Source: Chrysophaeum taylorii (taxonomy: Eukaryota; Sar; Pelagophyceae; Pelagomonadales; Pelagomonadaceae). From it: a stretch of 64,000 nucleotides of DNA. Positions 31,295-40,399 of the stretch are shown here, piece after piece (the stretch's first letter is position 1; the number at the start of each line of letters is the position of its first letter). Both the position numbers and the translations under genes were made by a program. The DNA lies in contig JAQMWT010000212.1 in the NCBI GenBank assembly GCA_029834535.1, positions 21,383 to 85,382 on the forward strand, given 5' to 3'. The notes under the pieces were generated by a model that was given only the letters and a program-made list of their open reading frames with translations, searched no databases and had not been told where the DNA came from.

Positions 31295-32905
31295 TCACGT
31301 GTGGTGGTGCGATTCGTGGGATGCGAGGACAGCGCTGTACTTTGCCTGCATCATGTGGTGCGGGACGGCGTTGGCCAGTGCCTTCAACGCGAAGTACGGC
31401 GGGTGCTGTTTGAAGAGTCGGATCAGTTCCGGGTCCGAGTGGTGTTCAAACTTTGCGATTTCGTTGAGGGTCGCATAGCGGATGTGGTCTGGAGATATCA
31501 GCAGCAAGGCATTGGAGTAGCTCGTGTTGGTGGGGTACGAGCCAGTGACCGAGTAGCACTTGGTGCTCTTTTGAAGCGTGTCTCCGATGTGGCCGACATA
31601 GTCCGCGTAAGTGGGACGTGCTTTGGACATTACGAGTCCCTTGGGGTCATCGAGAGCAATTCGCCCTTGTGAGTCGATCGCGGCAAAGCCAGGATGCGAA
31701 CGATTCACATAGTGGACCCAAGTGGACGGGCGCGAACAGTGAGCGGCGGCCAAGGAGGTGGTGTAAGCGACGACCAGAAAGGCGATGCCCTTGGGAACAT
31801 CCAGGGAAAACGAGTGCGTTGGGGAGAAGACTGCGGGTCGATGGGAACAGTCCAAAGTGTTAGGGGGCCTGGGATGGAGGGTGAGCGAGGCGCGCGGGAA
31901 GTAGCCACAGGCGACGGCAGTAGCGGCGGTGCTGGTGATGGCTCCATCCCAATGGTAAGCACATTTGGACTCTGAGGCATGAAAACAGCGGATGGTGTTC
32001 CAAGCGGCGAGAGTGGGGTGTTGCGACAAATGGTGGTGCAGGAGCGTGAAAACCAGTAGGTTGGAAATGGACGCCATTGTGGCGTAGGGGGTGCCGTCGC
32101 CATCGAGACCGAGGTCCGTGACGGGCTTGGTGAGACGTGCGAGCATTTGGCAGATGCGGGCATTATCGGAAATCGAGAGTTTCGAGGCGTTGGCAGGCTT
32201 GTAGGAATAGGTGGCCTTGTGCTGGTAGTAGTCCAATGTGGAACGGGGCACTGTACCACGAAGGGCGGGTTTGGCGATCCAGAGATCGTCAGGGATGGTG
32301 TGACTGGGATCCAGGAGAGGAACCATGCTCGGAGGCGAGGTTAACCAAGTAGAGGCGGTTTTCTCGAGGTTGTAGCCGGTGAGCGGGTGCCGGGCATACA
32401 CAGCGAGATAGCGTGTCTTGCTGATGACATCACCAAAAGCAGAGGCATTGTAGACGCCGGAGTGGCGGAAGTAGCCTAAGCGCTGATAACCTTTGGCGAG
32501 TTGAGTATACTCATGGTGAGTTCGGGGGTTGGGAGGTACGTTCTCGACAATGGCATAGGTCGGGAGCGTGCAACGAACGAAGCGGAGTTGTTCTTTGACG
32601 AAAAGGTCGGCGGTGACCGGAGTGGCATGACCGTCGTATTCTTTCATTACACTCAGATGCTGGCAGGGCAATGTAAAAACTGCCAGGTAGAATGTAGGGA
32701 GTCGTATTTTGCCGGTTTGGAGTGCGGCATTGAGTTTTCTGAGGTCCGCATAGTGCTTGGCATGCGGAAAGAGGTGTTGCGCACGGGTGCGCAGGATATC
32801 GTTGATTTCACAGGTGACTACGACAGTTAGGCGTTTGTCGAATCGTTTGCGAAAAGTGTCGAAACCTTCCTGGTGGAGTCCACCTGCAATAATGGCGGTT
32901 CTGAG
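31295..32905 (-). CDS. DNA cytosine-C5 methyltransferase domain of copia pol (E2), motifs I to X
   Basis: This open frame of 536 codons carries the full C5-methyltransferase signature. Motif I: AIIAGGLHQEGFD. Motif II/III: VVVTCEINDILRTRAQHLFP and YADLRKL. Motif IV: LAVFTLPCQHLS with the catalytic Cys in Pro-Cys-Gln. Motif VI: YAIVENVPPN. Motif VIII: YNASAFGDVISKTRYLAVYAR. Motif IX-like: HIRYATLNEIAKFEHHSDPE. Motif X: ALANAVPHHMM. About 330 residues separate VIII from IX, a long target-recognition region. The expected reaction is transfer of methyl from S-adenosylmethionine to cytosine C5 in DNA. It lies between protease and integrase. The upstream frame is joined after a C10 slip at about 32910. 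Confidence 0.88.
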   Translation of the reverse strand, partial: LRTAIIAGGLHQEGFDTFRKRFDKRLTVVVTCEINDILRTRAQHLFPHAKHYADLRKLNAALQTGKIRLPTFYLAVFTLPCQHLSVMKEYDGHATPVTADLFVKEQLRFVRCTLPTYAIVENVPPNPRTHHEYTQLAKGYQRLGYFRHSGVYNASAFGDVISKTRYLAVYARHPLTGYNLEKTASTWLTSPPSMVPLLDPSHTIPDDLWIAKPALRGTVPRSTLDYYQHKATYSYKPANASKLSISDNARICQMLARLTKPVTDLGLDGDGTPYATMASISNLLVFTLLHHHLSQHPTLAAWNTIRCFHASESKCAYHWDGAITSTAATAVACGYFPRASLTLHPRPPNTLDCSHRPAVFSPTHSFSLDVPKGIAFLVVAYTTSLAAAHCSRPSTWVHYVNRSHPGFAAIDSQGRIALDDPKGLVMSKARPTYADYVGHIGDTLQKSTKCYSVTGSYPTNTSYSNALLLISPDHIRYATLNEIAKFEHHSDPELIRLFKQHPPYFALKALANAVPHHMMQAKYSAVLASHESHHHT

Positions 32906-33771
32906 CAGAGGGGGGGGGGCTGCGCAGAGAGGTCTGCTGAGCCATTGAAGGTGTAGTGGACGACAGAAGATTGGATGTTGAGCAGTTCGGTAAGATACAT
33001 GGAATGATTTTGTAGCTTCGCGAAGTCAAGCGTGTGCGATTTTGAGCGTGTCTTTGCGACATGCTTTGTGATGTGTGCAATCTCATCTTGGAGTGACATT
33101 CGTTTTCTTGTGTGAAAGCTGACCACAGTGGCGAATGTTTGCTTGGGGTGGGATGGCAGGGACAACAGGGCGTTAGGCTTGCGAGTGGCAAGTACGACGG
33201 CGGTCTTTCCTAGAAGTGTTGCATAATTGTGGGGGTCTGAGGTTGAGGAATGTAGGAGCTCATAAAGGTAGGGCTCGTGGGTCGGTGGCGGGTCTGTTGC
33301 TTGTACATGCAGAGCTTTGAGCTGAGATGTTGCTATAACTTGAAGACCTGGTCTGAATTGCGGGACTACCATAAATACGAGATATAAAGCGCAACCGGTT
33401 TTGTCTTTTGTATCCTTGGAAGAGAGACCAGCAGCCTGCAGATACAACGGATTAACACCGATGAAGTGACTGGTAAGAGTGCCTCTTCCCATATGAATGG
33501 TGTGTTCGGGAATTCGGCGGATGGTCTCGGGAACAACATTTTGAATTGTGCGCGTAAAGCAAAAAGATGCGCCACCGTCTATCAATGAGGTGCCATTGCA
33601 TCCGTGCAGCGAACTAGTCTTCTTTGAGGTCTTTTCGGGGGTGTAAGCTGCACAAAGAAAATCTGCGGCTCTTGTGGAAATAGTTGATGAGGTCGGGAAA
33701 TGCGTCATCTGGAGGTTTGGTGCCTGATGAAGTAAGGTGTGGTTGGCGGCACAGGCGTCGTCGGCAACCAT
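32827..33771 (-). CDS. copia aspartic protease region (E2)
   Basis: SLIDGGASFCFTR is the protease site (Asp-Gly-Gly-Ala-Ser). It is followed by HTIHMGRGTLTSHFIGVNPLYL, and then by a region ending in ELLNIQSSVVHYTFNGSADLSAQPPP. At the poly-C run (about 32910-32919) the frame slips, and the true continuation is the methyltransferase frame. The ATG overlaps the gag stop (TGATG at 33771), a stop-start junction also present in E1. Confidence 0.75.
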   Translation of the reverse strand: MVADDACAANHTLLHQAPNLQMTHFPTSSTISTRAADFLCAAYTPEKTSKKTSSLHGCNGTSLIDGGASFCFTRTIQNVVPETIRRIPEHTIHMGRGTLTSHFIGVNPLYLQAAGLSSKDTKDKTGCALYLVFMVVPQFRPGLQVIATSQLKALHVQATDPPPTHEPYLYELLHSSTSDPHNYATLLGKTAVVLATRKPNALLSLPSHPKQTFATVVSFHTRKRMSLQDEIAHITKHVAKTRSKSHTLDFAKLQNHSMYLTELLNIQSSVVHYTFNGSADLSAQPPPLCSEPPLLQVDSTRKVSTLFANDSTNA

Positions 33772-35989
33772 CAGCGAAAAAGCCGACTCTTGTGGAGAGC
33801 ACGCATGTAGTCACTGTGACGTTTAGCGTAGTCTTCGGCGGAGTCATCTTCATCACTGGTTTCGGGAATGGCGTCGTCGTAGAGGTCTAGCTGACCTATG
33901 TCGTCATAGAAGCCGAGATGTCCTTTGTCGTCTTGTTCATCGGTTTCGGCTTCGCCCTCATCATATTGAGCGTCTTGGGGATCGGACGTTAACATCTGGA
34001 GGAATTCGGCGGCGTCATTTTCGGCTTCGGAAAGAAGTATATCGTCGGAAATGGTGGTGATGGGGTTGATTAGCTTGTTCATATGCTCGGAGCTGGACGT
34101 ATGTTGGCGACCGGCTTGGCTAAGATTCCGTATGGTTTGGAGCTTGCGACGGACTTCACGAAGGGGGACCTTGAAGCCCTGGTCTGGAGTAGACGGTTTT
34201 GGGGGATGAGGTTGTGTGGGGAAGGTGACCTTGCGAAGATGCGGGTGCTCTCGTTTGTCGGGGGTGACAGGAGGAGCGCGGGGACGGTGCTTGTTCTTCG
34301 GTGGGGTGACAGGGGTGGCCTTGGGCTTAGGACTGTCATTAACGTCGTAGTAAGACGGGGAGCGAGGATTTGGAGGCTTTTTGCCTGGAGGGGGCTTTTT
34401 GACGTGCCGCGAGATTTGCTTCTTGCGGTAGGCGCGTAGTTGGTGAATGAGGTCATTGTCTTCCTCTTGATGAAGATTGGCCTCCGTGAGAAAAACGGCG
34501 ACGGGGTCGGTGTCTTCAATGGGGTCCGGTGGGGTGTCGTCTTCAGAGGGAGAGGTGTCATCATCGTCTTCGGTGAGGTGGAGACCATGACGGCGGGAGC
34601 GAAAGCGGGGGTTGTCTTTGTCTTTTGTGGGCAGACGACCAAAGTCCGCAACGAAGCGCAAGGGCTTGAAATTAAGAGTGGGGTGAGGCTTGAGGTGAGC
34701 CCAAAAGTTGCGCTCGAACGTCGAGATGACGGTGATGCGAGCGATGAGCTTAGGAAGGTGGTGGATGGCGTCCTTGTCTTCGTCGAGTAACAGCGAATCG
34801 TCGGGTGTGCGCAGACAGTTGGCAAGACGTGCAAAGCCCTTTATGTGTGTTTGGGCGCGGGAGTCAAGCAAGCTTAGGGGTACTTGAATCGGAGAATTTG
34901 GTGAATTTATTCGAGGATCTTGTGGTCAGGAAGTTGGAGAGAAGTGTCCGTGGTTATCTGGCGGAGTTGCTGCTGGACATGACGCATGTAGTCGATGTAG
35001 TGAGCTGGCTCATGGATTTCAGGGTTGAACGGCGTGTCCAGAAAGGCAATGTAAACATAATGCGCATGGTGGATGTGGTTCTGGCCCGTATGCTTATCGA
35101 GTGCGAGGCGAACTTGAAGCACGAATTCGAGTCCTATCGGGTAGGAGGATCCGAGTGCATCGATTTCGTCGTATGCGGGGTGCTTGACGGAGTCGCTACC
35201 GGCATGTAGGAAACGACGAAAGAGGGGGTGTACAGTCTCGCGGAGATCTACGATCAAGTCGGCTTCTTTTCCTTGGTGATGTGGTTGAGTAGTTGGATAT
35301 AACTTGCCTTTTGTCATGTCGGTTGGGTCCTTGTATTGATCTTTTAGTTCTTGAGGTTTTGGCTCGTATACGTTGTCCAGGAAGTGCTTGCCGAACTTGC
35401 GGTATACACCCTTGTAGTAGACGTAACGGCCTTGGAAATCTTGCGTGTTCCCGGCGGTAGAGTGGCTGTCGGGGTCCTTGTCGTATTCGTCGATACAGTG
35501 GCTTAGGAGAGCGTCAGCGAGATCGTTAGATCCGCGCAGGACGGATTCCCACGTGTAGAAGCCCGGTAGGAAGTACTGAGTTATGCCTGTTTCCGGCATC
35601 CCATGTTCGACGAACAATTGCATGACGCGAAACGAAAGCACTTGGGGTGTGACTTGCGCCGAGGCCATGGACTTGAGAACGGCACTTGGTGGGTCACTAA
35701 AGGTCTTGATCTTAGACTTGGGATCTTATTGAGCCGGAGTGGGAGGCGGAGCCGCAGCAGCGACGGCAGGTGGTGGTGCTTGCGTTGCTTGCATTTGGGT
35801 GGACAAAGCGCGTATTTGAGTCATCAAGCGAGTTTCTTGGTCTTGCATCTCTTGTTTATGCCGAGCTTCGTACGCTCGAGCTTGTTGTTGCATGTCTCTT
35901 TGGTACTTGGCTTCTATACGAGCTTCTTGTTCTCTTAAACGAGCTTCTTGTTCTCTTATCTCCTTCTGGACTTCTTGGTTCGTCGGCAT
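33771..35989 (-). pseudogene. copia gag (E2)
   Basis: The start is ATG 35989: MPTNQEVQKEIREQEARLREQE, a charged coiled coil rich in Glu/Gln/Arg, then APPPAVAAAAPPP. An in-frame TAA at about 35727 is followed by VTPQVLSFRVMQLFVEHGMPETGITQYFL, YTWESVLRGSNDLADALL and DFQGRYVYYKGVYRKFGKHFLDNVYEP (to 34907). After a frame change, DSRAQTHIKGFARLANCLRT continues through an acidic C-terminus to RALHKSRLFR at 33771. Overall it is about 740 codons. It has no zinc knuckle and no detectable similarity to C-family gag. E1 (40400-42634) and E3 (60024-60700) share it. Confidence 0.78.
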
Positions 35990-36059
35990 TTTGCTTGGGT
36001 TCAGGAATGTCAGTGAGCTTGACTTGTCTGGAAATCCTGGGCCTCTGCTGATACCGGGA

Positions 36060-36074
36060 CTGGCGCCCAATACC
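36060..36074 (-). promoter_or_regulatory. primer-binding site of E2
   Basis: On the minus strand GGTATTGGGCGCCAG follows the LTR directly. It is a diverged version of GGTTATGGGCCCAG, the half-tRNA(iMet) site seen in B, C and at 49460. Confidence 0.6.
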
Positions 36075-36267
36075 TAGAGAACAGTAATCACAACCGTGTT
36101 ACCCTTCAGCAGAGCGTGAGAACAGTGGTAGTCTGTCCTCGAATCTGTTTCTAAATCGAGGACAGCCGGTGTGAATAACACAGCGTTTTCTTACATCAAA
36201 GGTGGCAAAGTTAAGTGAACTAACCATAGAATCGAGGGTACTAACCCTAGTTCAGATTTCCTAACTA
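36075..36267 (-). repeat. 5' LTR of E2
   Basis: About 193 bp, matching 9888-10082. On the plus strand it begins TAGAGAACAGTAATC. The outer end at TAGTTAGGAAATC is a mutated form of TAGAGATAGAAAAT. Confidence 0.85.
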
Positions 36268-36282
36268 CTAATCGACAGATGT

Positions 36283-36320
36283 TTGTCTGTCTGTTTGTTT
36301 GTCTGTTTGTTTGTTTGTCC
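36283..36320 (+). repeat. (TTTGTCTG)n-type simple repeat
   Basis: Short tandem array of TTTG and TCTG units just outside the E2 5' LTR. Confidence 0.8.
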
Positions 36321-36391
36321 CTCGATTTAGGGTAAGGATCAGGTAGGCGCGAGAGTAAGGATCAGGTAAAAGCGAGAGCCAGACAGTGATC

Positions 36392-36945
36392 CTCCAAGCC
36401 GTCTACGGCGACCTCGCAGACTATTTCCACGACCCGCGGCGGCTCTTTCAGCGCGCCATTCTCACGCCCCGTCGAAACGATGTTGTCGATGCTGACAACG
36501 CGCGCATGACCGCGGCCTTTTTTTCCCGGAGACGAGGCGTCGGAGTTCTTTTCGGCTGACTAGGCTGGGTCGGAAGACGACGCCTCGCTCTTTACAGTAG
36601 AGTTTTGAACTCCCTGACAACCAACGGCATGCTGACTTTGATCGCGAGCTTAAAGTCTTCGCAACCTCGACCCGTCGCACGGCCACTGCAACGGTACCAG
36701 ATACATGGTCGATCGTGTCGTTGTCACCGAGGCTCCTCCAACCTGTATCCCGTAAGGCCCGCCGACGCCAAACGATCAACAAGAGCCAGGGCCAGACGCC
36801 CCGCGAGGTCGGCGTCCTCTTGCCCAAGCCCGTCTTCTGCCACGTCCAGCTCTACGTGGCTCTCTGTCGATCGGCAACCCCGAGGATATCGTCTTCTGAG
36901 TCGACGACTCCACCCTACCCCACACGTGCTGCGCAATACCGATAA
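36392..36945 (+). pseudogene. Helitron Pif1-type helicase, C-terminal remnant
   Basis: The text LQAVYGDLADYFHDPRRLFQRAILTPRRNDVVDADNAR (36392 onward) matches the Helitron helicase block RAILTPxNxDVDxIN. Further on, QTINKSQGQTPREVGVLLPKPVFCHVQLYVALCRSATP (from about 36769) is the signature TINKSQGQT...GQLYVALSRV of the C-terminal helicase motifs. The two blocks are in different frames with a stop between. The Rep endonuclease part and Helitron ends are not visible. The Arg-rich minus-strand ORF here is a shadow. Confidence 0.75.
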
Positions 36946-36974
36946 GCCCCCTCCCGGCGTCTACACGCGCACGG

Positions 36975-37315
36975 TAGGTGAACTTACTGGGACCAGGTGA
37001 ACTTACTGGGGTTTGAGATTGGGACTAGGTGAACTTAGTGACCAGGTGAACTTACTGGGACCAAGTGAACTTACTGGGGTTTTTAGAGTGAACGCAAAGG
37101 CCAGCGGCGTGTACGGATCAAAGCAGCTTAGATTGGCGGAGGTGAGAGCGACGAGCTCGAAGGAGAGTGGGGTGAGTGGATGTGAGCACGAGTGGGCTTA
37201 CGCCGAACTTACTGGGGTTAGAGATTGGGACTAGGTGAACTTACTGGGACCAGGTGAACTTACTGGGGTTAGAGATTGGGACCAGGTGAACTTACTGGCG
37301 AACTTACTGGCCTGC
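36975..37315 (+). repeat. dispersed GTGAACTTACTGG repeat cluster
   Basis: About eleven copies of GAACTTACTGG, mostly as CCAGGTGAACTTACTGG (CCAG and CTGG ends pair) or joined to GGTTAGAGATTGGGA. They form two clusters split by a unique 130-bp segment. They lie directly downstream of the Helitron helicase remnant. Confidence 0.8.
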
Positions 37316-37319
37316 ACTT

Positions 37320-37457
37320 GTCTATCTCTATTTTAATTCAGAAATACGCTGTGTTATTCGCACCGTGCCGTCCTCGTTGTTATAGTACAGAACGAGGGCA
37401 GACTACCACTGCTCTCACTCTGCTGAAGGGCAACACAGTTCAAATTACTGTTCTCTA
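37320..37457 (+). repeat. E-family LTR fragment (3' two thirds)
   Basis: TTTTAATTCAGAAATACGCTGTGTTATTC through CTGTTCTCTA matches the E1 LTR from about 40170 to 40309. The first third is missing here and present at 9813-9887. The fragment and a GC-rich tail (to 37564) are enclosed by 17-bp direct repeats TACTGGCCTGCACTTGT (37305-37321 and 37565-37581). Confidence 0.7.
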
Positions 37458-37599
37458 CCACTGGCCCGACTCGCTCCGGACAGCTCCGAGGGGCGGGGCG
37501 TGCGTGCGGGGATGCGCGCAAATACAAGGCGGGGCGGCGGCGCGCGCGGGCGGGTCAAGGGACGTACTGGCCTGCACTTGTTTGATCGCAGCTCCTCCA

Positions 37600-37980
37600 A
37601 CTTTCACAGAATTTGCAGAGAAATCTGCAGACTCCTGCTCTTATTCCGTTGTGGCTGTGGCGGCAACTCCTGCTCGCTGAGGCTTACCCCACTCCTCGAG
37701 GCTTATGCGCGCTCAACGGGGCGCCTTTTCTTACTTCCCTTCTTATGTGATGGGATTTCATCCTATTGACGTCACACTGTTCTCTCGAGAAGAAAGTATC
37801 TTGCTATCCTAAATCAACTAGCCAGCCTCAAGTTGAGAGGCTTGGTGAGCGTGAGCAAGTGTTGTGGCGAGCGTATCCGACCCCGAGTCCGTATTGACCT
37901 CGAGTAGAGAGGTCACCGGCGTGTTGACGAGTTACCCCAGCGTCCGCGGGTCGATAAGGTTTTTTAGTACGCCACAAGTG
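37600..37980 (+). repeat. Ty3/gypsy LTR (5') with leader
   Basis: The stretch TTCTCTCGAGAAGAAAGTATCTTGCTATC...GAGCAAGTGTTGTGGCGAGCGTATCCGACCCCGAGTCC is repeated at 55700-56063 (inverted) and partly at 59885-60012 (inverted), both next to gypsy genes. The exact left end is not resolved. Confidence 0.65.
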
Positions 37981-38402
37981 GTGGAGTCTACGAGATCGTG
38001 CGACTATACCGGTCGCCGACGAACGAGTGCCCGCGTTGGACTACTATCTATTACGCGGTCCGAATCCACGTGCACGCCCTGATCAAGCGTGCCGATTCCT
38101 GATGGCCGAATTGCGTTGGAAAGTCCAACGCGAAATTTGTTTCGTTCGTGCGTCCCGAGAGACGACGAACACGCGCGAGTCGGAAATCGCAGCGCGGACA
38201 TCTGAATTTTTTCTTGCTGAACGGCGGAAGCTGTTAGCGAGTGGTAGCTACCCACACGGCATAAATCGAATTGCCGAGCGGATAAGAGTTCCGCGACCGT
38301 TCTCCCAGATTTGGATTGGGCAGCGAAGGATCACGTCAATATAGAGGACGTGTGCTACGACGAGTGAGCGAATCCTAATTGACTTAGAGATCCATCATCG
38401 AC

Positions 38403-40111
38403 ATGGAGGAGAGAGCTGACGAGCATGAAGAAGAACAGCCTCCATTGCCTCCCGCAGCCGCTGAAGTAAGCCGCGGAGAAGGCGAAATTCGCGACGACGA
38501 AAACGTCGACGCTATGGAAGTACCTGCCGTACCTGCTTTTTTTTCGCCGTTGAGCACGGAAGCCCCCGACCGCGGCGAGCGCGCTACGATCGAGCAGGAG
38601 ACGGAAAGCAGAAGACGGATTCGACAAGACCTCGAGCGGTTCCGGCGCGAGAACGAACGACGAACGCTTCACCCGTGAAAGGGCAGAAGCAGAAGAACGA
38701 TAACGCAATCAAGAGCTCCTCGAGTCAAGGACCACGCAGTACGGAGCGAGAGGATCGATCTCCCGCGAGGCGGACCGAACCGGAAAGGAACACGGAATCC
38801 CGTGATGAACCCCGTTCGAGAACCGAAACGGGGTCCGATGATAAGGCGGAACCCGAAGACGATGGGGCGAATTTTTTAAGGGGACTATCGGAAACTTTTA
38901 CGAACGCTTTCGAGAAGGCTATTCGGAACCGACCCCGCCGCCCTAATTCTGGCTTGAAGGCCGACAACTTTAAACTAGTGATTGATGGTCGTGATCAGCG
39001 ACAGCTCAATTTGGATTCAGCCGCCGTGATGAACACGTTGGTGGACGACCATTATTCGGTCGAAAATTGCGATATTTGTTGGCCGTGCATTTACGCGACA
39101 CGATTGCCCCGATTTTTGAGGAAATTTTGAAGAAATACGAGGAACTATGCGACGAGTTGACGCACGCTCCGTCCTTTTATCTCAAGTTTGATGCGGACGA
39201 CAAGGAGCACGGAGTCGCGGTTCGTCGACTCCGCCGCCTGAATAGACAAACAGTATTGTGACCGCGTTCTATATTACTTCAGATCGACCTGCCGGCCGCC
39301 GAGTACGCAGCAGGAGCTGCTCGACAAGCTCAGGAAGGTCACCCAAGCTTCGGTCCCCAAGAAGAGCGGGGAACGGCATGTGCAAACGTATTGCACGAAG
39401 TTCCAAACTGAAGCATTTGCATTTTGCACCGAGACCGGACGCACGATGGACGACGTCGATATTGTCGACCATCTCATCAGCGGGTTGGCATCTTAAGACC
39501 TACGAACCCGGGTGCGGACTATACGGAGCGGCCATCCAGATAGCTATCTGGCGTTTACGTCGACGGTGGCGCTCATTGCGAGACTAGAAAACGACTTTCG
39601 GAAGTGAATGGAAGAGGAAAAGGACCAAGGGACACGGCCAACCTCGAACCCGAAATCCAATAAACCGCCTCGAGGGCGGGGAGCTCGAGCTATGGCCTCG
39701 GATCAACAGTACAAAGATGATACGGACAAACCGTCAGGGAACGCAGCTGTACGAACCGAGCGCGATACCGCTGGGTGGTGCCAGATAACATGTGAACATT
39801 GCGGATTCCTCTGGTCTACACACGACGACGATGAGCATGGGAGTCGCGTGATTTGCAACCGCGACCCGGATCCATATTATTGTGCTATGTGGACGCGCAT
39901 CAAGAAGGAGAAGAAACAACCGACCCCCCGCACCGCCTGGGAGAAGCAAGAATGCGCATCGAATGCGCATGCTACGCGCGGATCGGAATCCAATCCGGAA
40001 ATTCAAACTGCCCCCTCCGAGCTCAGAACCACGATGGCGACGATGATGAATGAAGTCAGAAGTATAAAAGACGGCAAGTCGTCGTCTACAACATCGGGAG
40101 ACGGTCGGTCG
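38403..40111 (+). pseudogene. Ty3/gypsy gag-like region, truncated by E1
   Basis: Successive frames: an acidic, Arg/Glu-rich N-terminus (38403-38678), a charged segment with NFLRGLSETFTNAFEKAIRNRPRR (38675-39080), then LHLRDTIAPIFEEILKKYEELCDEL. Last comes a hydrophilic C-terminus with CEHCGFLWSTHDDDEHGSRVICNRDPDPYYC (39608-40111), a possible zinc cluster replacing the CCHC knuckle. The position after a gypsy LTR and the general make-up suggest gag. I do not see a strong family signature. It ends at the E1 LTR start. Confidence 0.5.
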
Positions 40112-40310
40112 TAGATATGCAAAATTTGATTTAGGGTTAGTTCCCCCCCCTATCCTAGGATTAGCTCTCTTACTTCTAGCACCTATTAATTTCAGAAAAA
40201 CGCTGTGTTGTTCACAAGGTGCTGTCCTCGTTGTAGGAAACAGGACTAGGGCAGACTACCACTGCTCTCACTCTGCTGAAGGGTAACATAGTTAAAATTA
40301 CTGTTCTCTG
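40112..40310 (+). repeat. 5' LTR of E1 and adjacent primer site
   Basis: It starts TAGATATGCAAAATTTGATT and ends TTACTGTTCTCT, about 199 bp. GGGTATTGGGCACCAG (40310-40325) follows as the diverged half-tRNA primer site. Confidence 0.8.
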
Positions 40311-40399
40311 GGTATTGGGCACCAGTCCCGGCATCAGCAGAGTACCAGTATTTCCAGTCGAGTTTCGCTCTCTGACGTTCCTGACCAACCAAAACCAAG

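Larger units (their letters stand above)
9888..36267 (-). mobile_element. Ty1/copia element E2 encoding a DNA methyltransferase, split by element C
   Basis: Minus-strand order: 5' LTR (36267-36075), primer site, gag (35989-33771), protease (33771-32906), C5-methyltransferase (32905-31295), integrase (30950-29250), RT (29240-28456, then 11499-10600), RNase H (to 10125), 3' LTR (10082-9888). Element C sits between 11500 and 28455. The RT text ends at 28456 with FLEEYV and resumes at 11499 with SPNHIQQI and LYGFKQS. Only one target copy of GAGAC needs removing to join the two. Without C the element is about 9.4 kb. I count about 12 differences between its LTRs over about 193 bp. Its own target duplication is not obvious. 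Confidence 0.88.
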
